From the NCBI RefSeq assembly GCF_001536285.1, contig NZ_FAOZ01000002.1, positions 248,001 to 312,000 of the forward strand: 64,000 nucleotides of DNA, in the 5' to 3' direction. Shown piece by piece: positions 43,119 through 53,838 of the stretch (the stretch's first letter is position 1; the number at the start of each line of letters is the position of its first letter). The position numbers and the translations under genes were made by a program. A model generated the notes under the pieces. The model was given only the letters and a program-made list of their open reading frames with translations. It was not told the origin of the DNA and did no database searches. This stretch comes from Parafrankia irregularis. GTDB lineage: Bacteria > Actinomycetota > Actinomycetes > Frankiales > Frankiaceae.

Positions 43119-43835
43119 TTACCTGGGGACGTGGGCCTCCAGCCAGGCGAGCGTGCGGGCCCAGGCGTCGTGGGCCGCCGTGGCGTCGTAGAAGTCCGGT
43201 CGGGCGTCGTTGTAGAACGCGTGCCTGACCCCGGGATAGCGCACGATCTCCGTGTCGACGTCGGCGAGGGAGACCGCCATCCGCAGATGCTCCACCTGCT
43301 CGACCGGCGTCGACGGGTCGAGGTCGCCGTACAGGCCCAGCCAGGGGGTCTGCAGGCTGGTGGCGACCTCGAGCTGCGAGGGCTCCCCGAAGCGCCCGTC
43401 CTCGATCCCGCCTCCGTAGAACGTGACCGCCGCCGCGAACGGGCGGTGGACCGCGGCGTGGAAGGCGATGCTGCCGCCCATGCAGAATCCGACGACCGCG
43501 CTTCGGTCGATCGGTGTTCCCGACTCGGCGAGGACCATCAGTCCGGAGTCCAGGTCGTCGAGGATGTCGTCACCGGCCAGCCGCCCGCGCAGCGTGAGTG
43601 CCGCGCCGGCGTCCGCGTGGTCGAACACGGGTGATCCCTGCCGGTGGTAGAGGTCCGGGGCGACGGCCCGCCAGCCGGCGTCCGCGAACCTGCGGCAGAC
43701 GTCGGTGATGTGGTCGGTGAGGCCGAACACCTCGTGCACGATGAGCACTCCGCCGCGGACGGTACGTCCGGGTTCCGCGATGAAGGCGGGGGTGGGGCCG
43801 TCCGCAGTGGTGAGGACGACTGTTTCTGATGTCAT
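43119..43835 (-). CDS. Dienelactone hydrolase family protein
   Basis: 238 residues, alpha/beta hydrolase. The Cys-Asp-His triad of the family is visible: GFCMGG (Cys118), GDLDPSTP (Asp171) and GVRHAFYND (His205), with HEVFGLTDHITDVCRRFADAG near the oxyanion region. The classic member cleaves dienelactone in chlorocatechol degradation, but the family is broad and no aromatic pathway is here, so the substrate is open. Opposite in direction to the flanking menaquinone genes. Confidence 0.88.
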   Translation of the reverse strand: MTSETVVLTTADGPTPAFIAEPGRTVRGGVLIVHEVFGLTDHITDVCRRFADAGWRAVAPDLYHRQGSPVFDHADAGAALTLRGRLAGDDILDDLDSGLMVLAESGTPIDRSAVVGFCMGGSIAFHAAVHRPFAAAVTFYGGGIEDGRFGEPSQLEVATSLQTPWLGLYGDLDPSTPVEQVEHLRMAVSLADVDTEIVRYPGVRHAFYNDARPDFYDATAAHDAWARTLAWLEAHVPR

Positions 43836-44344
43836 GGCCGCGTCGCTCTCCGAGGTCGGTGGGGCCTGTCGATCCGGGCCGGAGATGATCGGCGGGCTCC
43901 TGGTCTGTGGGGGCGTCGGTCCGTGAGCGCGCGGGCCAGCGCGGGGTTGTCCAGCTTTCGGGAACTACCCGGTTCGGATGGTCATGTCACCTCACGGGCC
44001 CTGTCTGGCCCGGTCTGGCCGCGTCGGGGGTCGTTCGGGTCGGGGCACTGTCCGGTCGCGTCGGGCCGGTCGCGTCGGGCGCTGTCGGTCGCCGGTGTGG
44101 CCCGGACGGGCCAAGCCGAAGGTGCCATCGGTTGCCGGGCTGTAGCGCTGTGTGGTCGTCCTGGGGTGTCGGTTGACTGTTCTTCTCTTCTGGAGGTCCT
44201 GGTTGGTGCCTCAGGGCCGGCCAAGGCCTACACTTCGGCGTGGCGCTCGTGAAGAATTTCACGAGCGCGCAAGCAGGGGATCTGGAACAAGGCCGGCGAT
44301 CGGCCGACAGGCGTGGGAATCCGGAGCAGCGTGTGACCACAGGG
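43836..44344. other. Divergent regulatory gap before menJ
   Basis: No gene supported. Contains the Rex operator at 44247-44264 and a possible -10 TACACT (44229-44234). The middle (43980-44110) is rich in GTCGGGCC-type words. Confidence 0.6.
44247..44264. promoter_or_regulatory. Second Rex operator, before the menJ-like gene
   Basis: TCGTGAAGAATTTCACGA, with the same 7-4-7 palindrome and identical arms as the site before rex (2405-2422); the arms extend two more base pairs (GC each side). It lies 80 bp before the menJ start and just after a -10-like TACACT (44229-44234), so bound Rex would block early transcription. Strong match by sequence; regulation inferred. Confidence 0.78.
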
Positions 44345-45643
44345 ATGGCGAAACGAGACGGCGCCCGAACGGACGACCGCCCCGACGCCGACGTCATCGT
44401 GGTGGGCGCGGGGCCCGGCGGGTCGGCGGCGGCCTACCACCTGGCCCGCACCGGCCTCGATGTGCTGCTGCTGGAGAAGAGCACCTTCCCGCGGGAGAAG
44501 GTCTGCGGTGACGGGCTGACCCCGCGCGCCGTGCGCAGCCTCGTCGAGATGGGGATCGACACCTCCACCGAGGCCGGCTGGCTGCGGAACAAGGGGCTGC
44601 GCATCGTCGGTGGCGGCGTGCGGCTCGAGCTGCCGTGGCCGGAGCTGGCGAGCTGGCCCGACTACGGGCTCGTCCGGCCCCGCGCGGACTTCGACGAGAT
44701 GCTCGCGCGACACGCCGTGAAGGCCGGGGCGCGGTTGCGGGAGGCGACGTCGGTGACCGGCCCGCTGCGCGACGAGCGCACCGGCCGGGTGATCGGGGTG
44801 ACCGCCAGGTCGGGGGTGGACCGGGCTCCGGTGAACTTCCACGCGCCGGTCGTCGTCGCGGCGGACGGGAACAGCGCGCGTATCGCGCTCGCGCTCGGGA
44901 TTCGCCGGCGGGAGGACCGGCCGCTCGGCGTGGCGGTGCGCCGCTACTACCGCAGCCCGCGTACCAACGACGACTTCCTGGAGTCCCACCTCGAGCTGTG
45001 GGAGGGCAGGCCGCGGGAGAGCCGGCTCCTTCCCGGATACGGCTGGATCTTCGGTATGGGTGACGGCACCAGCAATGTCGGCCTGGGCATGCTGAACACC
45101 GCGACGGCCTTCCAGAACACCGACTACCGGGATCTGCTGGAGCGGTGGCTGTCGCCGCTTCCGGCGGAGTGGGGATTCGGCGAGGAGAACGCGCTCGGGC
45201 CGGTCCGCGGGAGCGCCCTGCCGATGGCGTTCAACCGCACCCCGCACTACCAGGACGGAGTTCTGCTCGTCGGTGACGCCGGCGGGATGGTGAACCCGTT
45301 CAACGGTGAGGGCATCGCCTATGCGATGGAATCGGGCCGCATTGCGGCGGAGACGATCGTGCTCGCGCTCGCCCGGCACTCCGGGCCGGCTCGTGAGCGG
45401 GCGCTGGCCCGTTATCCGGAGATCATCCGGGAGACCTATGGGGGCTATTACACCCTGGGCCGCTTCTTTGTACAGCTCATCGGGAATCCAACCGTGATGG
45501 GCCTCGGTACCCGGTACGGACTGCCTCGGCAGACGCTGATGCGCTTCGTCCTGAAGATCATGGCTAATCTCACCGATCCGCAGGGAGGTGATGCCGCCGA
45601 CCGACTGATCAACGCGCTTACCCGGCTGACTCCCGCCTCCTGA
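44345..45643 (+). CDS. menJ: Geranylgeranyl reductase family protein, probable menaquinone reductase MenJ
   Basis: 432 residues. FAD-dependent oxidoreductase: GAGPGGSAAAYHLARTGLD (from about 21) and LLEKSTFPREKVCGDGLTPR at the N-terminus, then the second FAD motif LLVGDAGGMVNPFNGEGIAYA. The C-terminal helical region is typical of geranylgeranyl reductases. In M. tuberculosis MenJ (Rv0561c), near menG and grcC1, saturates one double bond of the menaquinone chain; the same neighbours here (menG upstream, polyprenyl synthase after nuo) support that role. ATG 44345 places the Rex operator upstream; an earlier in-frame start at 44240 would put the operator inside the coding region. Confidence 0.85.
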   Translation: MAKRDGARTDDRPDADVIVVGAGPGGSAAAYHLARTGLDVLLLEKSTFPREKVCGDGLTPRAVRSLVEMGIDTSTEAGWLRNKGLRIVGGGVRLELPWPELASWPDYGLVRPRADFDEMLARHAVKAGARLREATSVTGPLRDERTGRVIGVTARSGVDRAPVNFHAPVVVAADGNSARIALALGIRRREDRPLGVAVRRYYRSPRTNDDFLESHLELWEGRPRESRLLPGYGWIFGMGDGTSNVGLGMLNTATAFQNTDYRDLLERWLSPLPAEWGFGEENALGPVRGSALPMAFNRTPHYQDGVLLVGDAGGMVNPFNGEGIAYAMESGRIAAETIVLALARHSGPARERALARYPEIIRETYGGYYTLGRFFVQLIGNPTVMGLGTRYGLPRQTLMRFVLKIMANLTDPQGGDAADRLINALTRLTPAS

Positions 45644-45972
45644 CTGCCGCCTCCGACGCCCGCCCATCGGCCCGCGACCCTCGACCCGGTCGAGTGAAGC
45701 GGATTTTCGTCCGGGCCGCGGGCTACGGACGGAAGAGTGTTTCGGCCGCGATCCGCCTGTGCTCGGGTGGATGCCGTGGCGTTGGTCGGGAGAACAATCC
45801 CGGTGCGACCGGGAAAAGAGAGGTCGCGTAGGCTGCACCCGCACTCACGCCGCTGGCCGGGGTGGGAGCGTGAAGTACCGGTTGGCCCGGGAGAGGCGCG
45901 TTACGGCGACCGCGCCCGGCGAACCGCCACCAAGACGTCCGCGCCAAACATTTAGAAGGAGAGGAGTTCGGC
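45644..45972. other. Gap before nuoA
   Basis: A small hairpin CTCGACCCGGTCGAG (45680-45694) after menJ may terminate it. A strong ribosome site AAGGAGAGGAG ends 9 bp before nuoA. No second Rex-like palindrome was found here, so nuo either has its own unrecognised promoter or is read from the menJ promoter. Confidence 0.5.
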
Positions 45973-46335
45973 ATGCTTGACAGTTATGTGCCGATCCTCG
46001 TTCTGCTCGCGATCGCGATGCTGTTCGCGGTTGGTTCCGTGGTGGTGAGCACCCTGGTCGGCCCGAAACGGTTCAACCGTGCCAAGGTCGACATCTACGA
46101 GTGCGGTATCGAACCCGAGCCGGTGCCGGCTGGGCCGCACCGGTTCCCGGTGAAGTACTACATCACCGCGATGCTCTTCATCGTCTTCGACATCGAGATC
46201 ATCTTCCTGTTCCCGTGGGCCGTCGCGTTCGACAGCCTCGCGGTCTTCGGTCTCGGCGCGATGGTGTCGTTCATGGCGACGATCTTCGTCGCCTACGCCT
46301 ACATGTGGCGCCGGGGGGGTCTGGAATGGGACTAG
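45973..46335 (+). CDS. nuoA: NADH-quinone oxidoreductase subunit A
   Basis: 120 residues with three membrane helices. Conserved ECGIEPEPV and [27 protein letters not shown] between TM1 and TM2, the family signature; this loop lies near the quinone tunnel of complex I. A strong ribosome site AAGGAGAGGAG precedes the ATG. First gene of a complete nuoA-N operon; its end overlaps nuoB by 10 bp. Confidence 0.96.
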   Translation: MLDSYVPILVLLAIAMLFAVGSVVVSTLVGPKRFNRAKVDIYECGIEPEPVPAGPHRFPVKYYITAMLFIVFDIEIIFLFPWAVAFDSLAVFGLGAMVSFMATIFVAYAYMWRRGGLEWD

Positions 46336-47120
46336 AAGAGAAGCTTCCCGGTGGAGTGCTGCTGACCACCGTCGAGATGCTGGCCAACTGGTCGCGACGC
46401 TCCTCGCTGTGGCCGGCCACCTTCGGCCTGGCCTGCTGCGCCATCGAGATGATGTCGACCGGTGCCGGTCGGTACGACCTGTCCCGCTTCGGGATGGAGG
46501 TCTTCCGGGCCAGCCCCCGCCAGGCCGACCTCATGATCGTGGCCGGCCGGGTCAGTCAGAAGATGGCCCCGGTGCTGCGCCAGATCTACGACCAGATGCC
46601 CGAGCCCAAGTGGGTGCTGTCGATGGGTGTCTGCGCCAGCAGCGGCGGGATGTTCAACAACTACGCGATCGTGCAGGGCGTCGACCACATCGTGCCGGTC
46701 GACATGTACCTGCCCGGCTGCCCGCCGCGTCCCGAGATGCTGATGGACGCGATCATCAAGCTGCACGAGAAGATCCTCGCCGGGTCGGTCGCGGGGAAGA
46801 TCGAGCACACGAAGATCGGCTCGGCGCCCTACGCCAAGCCCATCGAGGTCGCCACCGCCCAGGCCGGCCTGCCGGCGGGGGCGCTCGACACCCGTACGCT
46901 GTCGGTCAACGACCGCAAGCGTTTCAGCATCCCCGAGGGCGCACCGGCCCCGGCCGGCCTCGGCGCCGTCGAGCCCTCGCTGGATGCCCGCCGCCCCGCC
47001 GCGATCGCCCCGCCGTCGATCTTCGGCCGAGGCAAGCGGGTGCCGTTCGACGCGAAGCCGACCGACGAGTCCCGGGCCGGTGGTCCCGGCCCGAGCACGG
47101 AGACCCTGACCGATGACTGA
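46326..47120 (+). CDS. nuoB: NADH-quinone oxidoreductase subunit B
   Basis: 264 residues, against about 180-220 in the family. The N2 4Fe-4S cluster ligands are in [10 protein letters not shown] (Cys pair), MGVCASSGG and [10 protein letters not shown]. The C-terminal ~75 residues (from about 190) are Pro/Ala-rich and not conserved. ATG 46326 overlaps the end of nuoA, and the 3' end overlaps nuoC by 8 bp. Confidence 0.95.
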   Translation: MGLEEKLPGGVLLTTVEMLANWSRRSSLWPATFGLACCAIEMMSTGAGRYDLSRFGMEVFRASPRQADLMIVAGRVSQKMAPVLRQIYDQMPEPKWVLSMGVCASSGGMFNNYAIVQGVDHIVPVDMYLPGCPPRPEMLMDAIIKLHEKILAGSVAGKIEHTKIGSAPYAKPIEVATAQAGLPAGALDTRTLSVNDRKRFSIPEGAPAPAGLGAVEPSLDARRPAAIAPPSIFGRGKRVPFDAKPTDESRAGGPGPSTETLTDD

Positions 47121-47802
47121 GCTGGTTCCGGGTAGTGCCGGAGTGCCGGGAGGCCCGGGCGGCCGTCGCCGGGACGCCTTCGGCGCGCGCGGCAGCGGCG
47201 ACACCTCCGGGTTCGGCGGGCTCGTGCCGCCGGTGCCCAGCCTGGCCTCCAGCGCCAGGCCGTTCGGGGACGACGCCGCGGACTCGGTGTACGACACCCT
47301 GGAGCGGGTCTTCCCCGAACTGGGCGACGCTGTCGAGCGGGTCGTGTTCGCGTACGGCGAGCTGACGATCCATGTGCGCCGCGAGCGGCTGCTGGATGTC
47401 GCCTGGACGCTGCGCGACGACCCGGGCCTGCGCTTCGAGTTGCTGTCGTCGCTGTCCGGGGTCGACTATCCGGACGACCTCACCGGCCGCCGCCTGCACT
47501 CGGTCGTGCACCTGACCTCGATGACCCACCGCCGCCGGCTGCGCGTCGAGGTCTCGGTGGCCGACGGCGATCCGACTCTGCCGAGCCTGACTCCGGTCTG
47601 GCCGACCGCGGACTGGCACGAGCGTGAGGCCTACGACCTGTTCGGCCTCATCTACGAGGGCCACCCGGGCCTGGCCCGGATCATGATGCCGGACGACTGG
47701 GTGGGCCACCCGCAGCGCAAGGACTATCCGCTCGGCGGCATCGCCGTCGACTACAAGGGCGCGCAGATCCCGCCCCCTGACACCCGCCGGAGCTACTCGT
47801 GA
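47113..47802 (+). CDS. nuoC: NADH-quinone oxidoreductase subunit C
   Basis: 229 residues. The 30-kDa subunit domain begins near residue 57, after a Gly/Pro-rich extension. Signatures: [13 protein letters not shown], the signature region [23 protein letters not shown] and [19 protein letters not shown]. Contributes to the peripheral arm near the quinone site. A separate gene from nuoD, unlike in some bacteria where they fuse. Confidence 0.95.
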   Translation: MTELVPGSAGVPGGPGGRRRDAFGARGSGDTSGFGGLVPPVPSLASSARPFGDDAADSVYDTLERVFPELGDAVERVVFAYGELTIHVRRERLLDVAWTLRDDPGLRFELLSSLSGVDYPDDLTGRRLHSVVHLTSMTHRRRLRVEVSVADGDPTLPSLTPVWPTADWHEREAYDLFGLIYEGHPGLARIMMPDDWVGHPQRKDYPLGGIAVDYKGAQIPPPDTRRSYS

Positions 47803-47926
47803 CCGGGCTGCCGACCAGGCACCGCCCGGGTTGCACACCGGAGCGGGTGGAGGCCGAGGCCGCGACTGGTACAGCCGCCCATATCCCGGCTGGCAGGTAC
47901 ACCCGAGCCGACATCCGAGGTTCGCT

Positions 47927-49333
47927 ATGAGCACGCACACCGAGACGCCCGTCGACGCCGCGGGCGGAATGACACCCGGCGGTCCCGGCGGTCCGGCCGA
48001 GCCCGTCACCGGGGCGCAGCCCTACGAGGCAGGCTTCACCGAGTCGTCGGCCGGCCGCGTCTACACCGTCACCGGTGGCGACTGGGAGCAGGTCCTGGGC
48101 TCCGGTGAGTCCGACGGCGAGCGCATCACCGTCAACATGGGCCCGCAGCATCCGTCCACGCACGGCGTGCTGCGACTGGTGCTGGAGATCGAGGGCGAGA
48201 CGGTCACCGAGACCCGGATCGTCATCGGCTACCTGCACACCGGCATCGAGAAGAGCTGCGAGTACCGCACCTGGACTCAGGCGGTCACCTTCCTGACCCG
48301 GGCGGACTACCTCTCCCCGCTGTACAACGAGGCGGCCTACTGCCTGTCGGTGGAGAAGCTGCTCGGCATCACCGACGAGGTCCCCGAGCGGGCGACCGTC
48401 ATCCGGGTGCTGGTCATGGAGCTGCAGCGGATCGCCTCGCACCTGGTGTGGCTCGCGACCGGTGGTATGGAGCTCGGCGCCACCACCGGCATGATCTTCG
48501 GTTTCCGTGAGCGGGAGAAGATCCTCGACCTGCTCGAGCTGATCACCGGCCTGCGGATGAACCACGCCTACATCCGCCCCGGCGGCCTCGCGCAGGACAT
48601 CCCGGACGAGGCGATCCCGCGGATCCGCGAGTTCCTCGTCGACATGCCGAAGCGGATCCGCGAGTACCACGCGCTGCTGACCGGCCAGCCCATCTGGAAG
48701 GCCCGGATGGTCGACGTCAACTTCCTCGACGCGGCCGCCTGCATCGCGCTGGGGACGACCGGCCCGGTGCTGCGCGCCGCCGGCCTGCCGTGGGACCTGC
48801 GCAAGACCATGCCGTACTGCGGCTACGAGACCTACGACTTCGACGTCCCCACCGCGCTGGAGGGCGACTCCTACGCCCGGTACCTGGTGCGGCTGGAGGA
48901 GATGGGCGAGTCTCTCAAGATCATCGAGCAGTGCCTGGACCGGCTGCGGCCGGGGCCGGTCATGGTGGCCGACAAGAAGATCGCCTGGCCGTCCCAGCTC
49001 TCGATCGGCTCCGACGGCATGGGCAACTCGCTCGACCACATCCGCAAGATCATGGGCACCTCGATGGAGGCCCTGATCCACCACTTCAAGCTCGTCACCG
49101 AGGGCTTCCGGGTGCCGGCCGGCCAGGTCTACACACAGATCGAGTCGCCGCGCGGCGAGCTCGGCTACCACGTGGTCAGCGACGGCGGCACCAGGCCGTT
49201 CCGCGTCCACGTGCGTGACCCAAGCTTCGTCAACCTGCAGGCCGTGCCCGCGATGACGGAGGGCGGGCAGGTGGCCGACGTGATCGTCGGAGTTGCCTCC
49301 GTGGACCCGGTGCTCGGGGGAGTTGACCGCTGA
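47927..49333 (+). CDS. nuoD: NADH-quinone oxidoreductase subunit D
   Basis: 468 residues. 49-kDa subunit lining the quinone pocket: [15 protein letters not shown] (His and Thr at the quinone head-group site), [15 protein letters not shown], SEGEx-like [16 protein letters not shown] and the C-terminal [28 protein letters not shown]. An ATG at 47927 is used, 125 bp after nuoC; an upstream GTG at 47831 would add 32 non-conserved residues. The intergenic piece carries no clear signal. Confidence 0.95.
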   Translation: MSTHTETPVDAAGGMTPGGPGGPAEPVTGAQPYEAGFTESSAGRVYTVTGGDWEQVLGSGESDGERITVNMGPQHPSTHGVLRLVLEIEGETVTETRIVIGYLHTGIEKSCEYRTWTQAVTFLTRADYLSPLYNEAAYCLSVEKLLGITDEVPERATVIRVLVMELQRIASHLVWLATGGMELGATTGMIFGFREREKILDLLELITGLRMNHAYIRPGGLAQDIPDEAIPRIREFLVDMPKRIREYHALLTGQPIWKARMVDVNFLDAAACIALGTTGPVLRAAGLPWDLRKTMPYCGYETYDFDVPTALEGDSYARYLVRLEEMGESLKIIEQCLDRLRPGPVMVADKKIAWPSQLSIGSDGMGNSLDHIRKIMGTSMEALIHHFKLVTEGFRVPAGQVYTQIESPRGELGYHVVSDGGTRPFRVHVRDPSFVNLQAVPAMTEGGQVADVIVGVASVDPVLGGVDR

Positions 49334-50061
49334 TGCCACTGACCGAACAGACCCGGGCTGCCGCCCGCGAGATCATCGCGCGCTACCCGGAGGGGCGTTC
49401 CCGCTCCGCGCTGCTGCCCATGCTGCACCTGGTGCAGTCGGAGGAGGGGGCGGTCACCGCGGCGGGCGTGGACTTCTGCGCCGAGCAGCTCGGCCTCACC
49501 CACGCCGAGGTCGGCGCGGTCGCGACCTTCTACACGATGTACAAGCGCCGTCCGGTCGGTGACTGGCTGGTCTCGGTGTGCACGAACCTCTCCTGCCTGC
49601 TGCGCGGCGGCGAGGACGTCTACCAGCGGCTGTCGGCGAACCTCGGGGTCGGGCACGACCAGACCACCGAGGACGGCACGATCACGCTGGAGCACGCCGA
49701 GTGCCTGGCTGCCTGCGACTACGCGCCGGTCATGACCGTGAACTACGAGTTCTACGACCAGGTCACCCCGGACTCCGCCGAGGGCATCGTGGACGCGCTG
49801 CGGCGCGGTGAGCGCCCGGCACCGACCCGCGGCGGCCCGCTGTGCACGTTCGCCGAGGCGTCCTTCCAGCTCGCCGGGTTCGCCGACCCCCGGCCCGACG
49901 GCGTCGCCGGCCCGGGCGTGGGCGAGCCGTCGCTCGCCGGGGTGCTGATCGCCGAGGCCGGCGGCTGGAAGCCCGAGGACGGCGTCGCCGGCGCCCCGCC
50001 GCTGACCCCGCTCCCGTCGACCGCGCCGCCGGCGGCCGCGCCGCAGACGAAGGTGAACTGA
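49333..50061 (+). CDS. nuoE: NADH-quinone oxidoreductase subunit E
   Basis: 242 residues. 24-kDa thioredoxin-like subunit with the N1a 2Fe-2S ligands: Cys-x4-Cys in CTNLSC and Cys-x3-Cys in ECLAACDYAPV. The domain ends near 165; the last ~75 residues are Pro/Ala/Gly-rich. ATG overlaps the nuoD stop by one base. Confidence 0.95.
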   Translation: MPLTEQTRAAAREIIARYPEGRSRSALLPMLHLVQSEEGAVTAAGVDFCAEQLGLTHAEVGAVATFYTMYKRRPVGDWLVSVCTNLSCLLRGGEDVYQRLSANLGVGHDQTTEDGTITLEHAECLAACDYAPVMTVNYEFYDQVTPDSAEGIVDALRRGERPAPTRGGPLCTFAEASFQLAGFADPRPDGVAGPGVGEPSLAGVLIAEAGGWKPEDGVAGAPPLTPLPSTAPPAAAPQTKVN

Positions 50062-50063
50062 CC

Positions 50064-51401
50064 ATGCCTGTCACCCCGGTCCTCACCCGGCGCTGGAACG
50101 TGCCCGAGTCGTGGACGCTGGCGACCTACGAGCGTCTCGACGGCTACCAGGGCCTGCGCCGGGCGCTGGCGCAGGCGCCCGACGACCTCATCAAGCTCGT
50201 CAAGGACTCCGGCCTGCGCGGCCGGGGCGGCGCGGGCTTCCCCACCGGCATGAAGTGGGGCTTCATCCCGCAGGGCGACGGCAAGCCGCACTACCTCGTC
50301 ATCAACGCCGACGAGGGCGAGCCGGGCACCTGCAAGGACGCCCCGCTGATGAAGGCCGACCCGCACTCGCTGATCGAGGGCATCGTCATCGCCGCCTACG
50401 CGGTGCGCGCGAACCGGGCCTTCATCTACCTGCGTGGCGAGCTGATCCACGCCGCGCGCCGGCTGCGTGCGGCCGTCGCGGAGGCGTACGAGGCCGGCTA
50501 CCTGGGGCGGGACATCCTCGGTAGCGGTTTCGACCTCGACCTTGTGGTGCACTCCGGCGCCGGCGCCTACATCTGCGGCGAGGAGACCGCCCTGCTGGAC
50601 TCGCTGGAGGGCCGGCGCGGCCAGCCGCGGCTGCGCCCGCCGTTCCCGGCGACCCACGGGCTGTACGCGTCCCCCACGGTCGTGAACAACGTCGAGACCA
50701 TCGCCACGGTGCCGTTCATCGTGAACTACGGCGTCGACTGGTTCCGGTCGATGGGGCGGGAGCGGGCCCCGGGCCCGAAGATCTACAGCCTGTCCGGGCA
50801 CGTGACCCGGCCCGGCCAGTACGAGGCGCCGATGGGCACCACCCTGCGCGAGCTGCTGGACATGGCGGGCGGTGTGCTCGGCGGCCGGAAGCTGAAGGCC
50901 TGGACGCCCGGTGGCTCGTCCACCCCGCTGCTCACCGCCGACCACCTGGACGTCCCGCTGGACTTCGAGGGCGTGCAGGAGGCCGGGTCACTGCTCGGCA
51001 CCGCGGCGTTGATGATCATGGATGAGACCGTCGACATGCTGCCGGTGGTCCGCCGCCTGACCCAGTTCTACGCACACGAGTCGTGCGGCAAGTGCACGCC
51101 CTGCCGGGAAGGCACCACCTGGATGGTGCAGATCCTCTCCCGGATGGAGCGCGGCCACGGCGACTCCGACGACGTCGACACCCTCGTCGACGCCTGCGAC
51201 AACATCTTCGGACGAGCGTTCTGCGCGCTCGCGGACGGCGCCACCTCGCCGATCGTCTCCGGGATCAAGCACTTCCGGAACGAGTTCCTCCCGATCACTC
51301 CGGTGGGGCCGTCGGGCTCCACCCCGTCCGGCTCGGCGAACGGCACGGCCGCTGCAGGCAAGGCCGCGGACACGCCGGGCGCCTACGCGGGAGCGCACTG
51401 A
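50064..51401 (+). CDS. nuoF: NADH-quinone oxidoreductase subunit F
   Basis: 445 residues. NADH- and FMN-binding subunit: [16 protein letters not shown] (NADH), [13 protein letters not shown] (FMN region), [19 protein letters not shown], and the N3 4Fe-4S motif [13 protein letters not shown] with a later Cys in FCALADG. Short Gly/Ala-rich tail after ~410. Entry point of electrons to complex I. Confidence 0.96.
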   Translation: MPVTPVLTRRWNVPESWTLATYERLDGYQGLRRALAQAPDDLIKLVKDSGLRGRGGAGFPTGMKWGFIPQGDGKPHYLVINADEGEPGTCKDAPLMKADPHSLIEGIVIAAYAVRANRAFIYLRGELIHAARRLRAAVAEAYEAGYLGRDILGSGFDLDLVVHSGAGAYICGEETALLDSLEGRRGQPRLRPPFPATHGLYASPTVVNNVETIATVPFIVNYGVDWFRSMGRERAPGPKIYSLSGHVTRPGQYEAPMGTTLRELLDMAGGVLGGRKLKAWTPGGSSTPLLTADHLDVPLDFEGVQEAGSLLGTAALMIMDETVDMLPVVRRLTQFYAHESCGKCTPCREGTTWMVQILSRMERGHGDSDDVDTLVDACDNIFGRAFCALADGATSPIVSGIKHFRNEFLPITPVGPSGSTPSGSANGTAAAGKAADTPGAYAGAH

Positions 51402-51405
51402 GATC

Positions 51406-53838
51406 ATGACTGTCGCCCCAGAGAAGCCGGCCGCGCCGGCCGCCCCCGACCACGTCACGCTCACCGTCGACGGCCTCGAGGTGAGCGTGCCGAAGGGCAC
51501 CCTGATCATCCGAGCCGCGGAACAGCTGGGAATCGAGATCCCGCGGTTCTGCGACCATCCGCTGCTGGACCCGGTCGGGGCCTGCCGGCAGTGCATCGTC
51601 GAGGTCGAGGGCCAGCGCAAGCCGGTCGCGTCCTGCACGACCACGGTCGCCGCGGACATGGTGGTGAAGACCCAGCTCACCTCGCCGGTGGCCGAGAAGG
51701 CCCAGGCGGGAACGCTGGAGTTCCTTCTCCTCAACCACCCGCTCGACTGCCCGATCTGCGACAAGGGCGGTGAGTGCCCGCTGCAGAACCAGTCGATGGC
51801 GAACGGCGCCGCCACCTCCCGGTTCAAGGAGACGAAGCGGGCCTACCCCAAGCCGCTGGCGATCTCCACCCAGATCCTGCTGGACCGCGAGCGCTGCGTG
51901 CTGTGCGCGCGGTGTACCCGGTTCTCCGCGCAGATCGCCGGTGACCCGTTCATCGAGCTGTTCGAGCGGGGCGCGGCCGAGCAGGTCGCCGTCAGCGACG
52001 GGCAGCCGTTCTCGTCCTACTTCTCCGGCAACACCGTGCAGATCTGCCCGGTCGGCGCGCTCACCAGCGCCGCCTACCGGTTCCGGGCCCGGCCGTTCGA
52101 CCTGGTGTCGACGCCGACGTCCTGCGAGCACTGTGCGGCCGGCTGTTCCCTGCGCACCGACCACCGGCGCGGCAAGGTGACCCGGCGCCTCGCCGCCGAG
52201 GACCCGGCGGTGAACGAGGAGTGGAACTGCGACAAGGGACGCTTCGCGTTCACCTACGCCCGCCAGGCCGATCGGCTCACCACCCCGCTGATCCGCGACG
52301 ACAACACCGGTGAGCTGGTCGAGGCCAGCTGGTCCGAGGCGTTGGAGTACGCGGCCCGGGGGCTGGCCGAGTGCCGCGACCGCAACGGTGTCGGCGTCCT
52401 GGCCGGCGGCCGGCTGACCCGCGAGGACGCCTACGCCTACGCCAAGTTCGCCCGGCTGGCGCTGCGCACCAACGACGTGGACTTCCGCGCCCGCCCGCAT
52501 TCCGCCGAGGAGGAGGCCTTCCTCGGCAGCGTCGTCGCGGGCACCGGGATCGGTGTCACCTACGCCGATCTGGAGGCCGCGCCCGCGGTCCTGCTCGTGG
52601 CCTTCGAGCCCGAGGAGGAGTCCGCCGTCGTCTTCCTGCGGCTGCGCAAGGCCGCCACCAAGCGCGGCACCGCGGTGCACGCGCTCGCGCCGCTGACCAC
52701 CCGTGGGCTGCACAAGCTCGCCGGCACGCTGATCCCGACCCTGCCCGGCGGCGAGGCCGCGGTGCTGGACGAGTTGGCAGCCGGGTCGTCGGCCACCGTC
52801 GAGGCGCTGCGCGCGCCCGGTGCGGTGATCCTGGTCGGCTCCCGGGCCGCCGAGTCGCCCGGTGCGCTGTCGGCGGCCCTGCGGCTCGCCGCGGCCACCG
52901 GTGCCGCGCTGGCCTGGGTTCCGCGCCGCGCCGGTGAGCGCGGGGCGGTCTCCGCCGGCCTGCTGCCGTCGCTGCTGCCGGGCGGGCGCCCGGTGGCGGA
53001 CGTCGGTGCCCGCGCCGAGGTCGAGTCCTTCTGGGGCGCCCCGCTGCTCGGCGCGCCGGGCCGGGACACCGCCGGGATCCTGGCCGCCGCCGAGGCGGGC
53101 CGGCTCGACGCGGTCATCGTCGCCGGCGTGGACGCCGAGGACCTGCCCGACCCGGCCGGCGCGCTGGCCACCCTGGCCCGGGTGCCGTTCTGCGTGTCGC
53201 TGGAGATCCGCCGCTCGTCCATCGCGGCGGTCGCGGACGTGGTGTTCCCGGTCGCTCCGGTCGCGGAGAAGGCGGGCGCGTTCGTGAACTGGGAAGGGCG
53301 CCTGCGCCCGTTCCAGCGCGCGCTGGACACCCCCGCGCTGCCCGACCTGCGGGTGCTGCACCTGCTCGCCGCCGAGATGGGCGTCGACCTGCTCCTGCCG
53401 GACGCGGGCGCGGCCGCGCGGGAGCTGAACGAGCTCGGCCGGGCCGGCGACGAGACCCACCGCGGCCAGCCGCCGACCGACATCGGGCTCGCCCCGGCGA
53501 CGGCCGGGCCGGGGGAGGCGTTGCTCGCGACCTGGCACCTCAACCTCGACGACGGTGCTCTGCAGGCCGGTGAGACCTACCTCGCCGGGACCGCGCGCCC
53601 GCCGCGTCTGCTGCTGTCCGCGGCGACCGCGGCCGAGATCGGAGCGGTCGAGGGCCAGCCGGTCACCGCGAGCACGGCCCGCGGTTCGGTGACCCTGCCG
53701 CTGGAGATCACCGAGATGCCGGACCGGGTGGTCTGGGTGCCGACCCACTCGCCGGACTCCCACGTCCGCCGCTCGCTGGCGGAGCACGCCGGGGTGCTGG
53801 TCCGGCTCACCACCGACATCACCGGAGGCCGGGCATGA
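51406..53838 (+). CDS. nuoG: NADH-quinone oxidoreductase subunit G
   Basis: 810 residues. Ligands in order: 2Fe-2S N1b ([16 protein letters not shown], then VASC), 4Fe-4S with His ([17 protein letters not shown]), [11 protein letters not shown] with a later Cys in ICPVGAL, and an extra cluster CEHCAAGC ... CDKGRF, as in the N7 cluster of E. coli and Thermus. The molybdopterin-oxidoreductase-like domain after ~220 is reduced and probably lacks cofactor. ATG 51406, four bases after nuoF. Confidence 0.95.
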   Translation: MTVAPEKPAAPAAPDHVTLTVDGLEVSVPKGTLIIRAAEQLGIEIPRFCDHPLLDPVGACRQCIVEVEGQRKPVASCTTTVAADMVVKTQLTSPVAEKAQAGTLEFLLLNHPLDCPICDKGGECPLQNQSMANGAATSRFKETKRAYPKPLAISTQILLDRERCVLCARCTRFSAQIAGDPFIELFERGAAEQVAVSDGQPFSSYFSGNTVQICPVGALTSAAYRFRARPFDLVSTPTSCEHCAAGCSLRTDHRRGKVTRRLAAEDPAVNEEWNCDKGRFAFTYARQADRLTTPLIRDDNTGELVEASWSEALEYAARGLAECRDRNGVGVLAGGRLTREDAYAYAKFARLALRTNDVDFRARPHSAEEEAFLGSVVAGTGIGVTYADLEAAPAVLLVAFEPEEESAVVFLRLRKAATKRGTAVHALAPLTTRGLHKLAGTLIPTLPGGEAAVLDELAAGSSATVEALRAPGAVILVGSRAAESPGALSAALRLAAATGAALAWVPRRAGERGAVSAGLLPSLLPGGRPVADVGARAEVESFWGAPLLGAPGRDTAGILAAAEAGRLDAVIVAGVDAEDLPDPAGALATLARVPFCVSLEIRRSSIAAVADVVFPVAPVAEKAGAFVNWEGRLRPFQRALDTPALPDLRVLHLLAAEMGVDLLLPDAGAAARELNELGRAGDETHRGQPPTDIGLAPATAGPGEALLATWHLNLDDGALQAGETYLAGTARPPRLLLSAATAAEIGAVEGQPVTASTARGSVTLPLEITEMPDRVVWVPTHSPDSHVRRSLAEHAGVLVRLTTDITGGRA

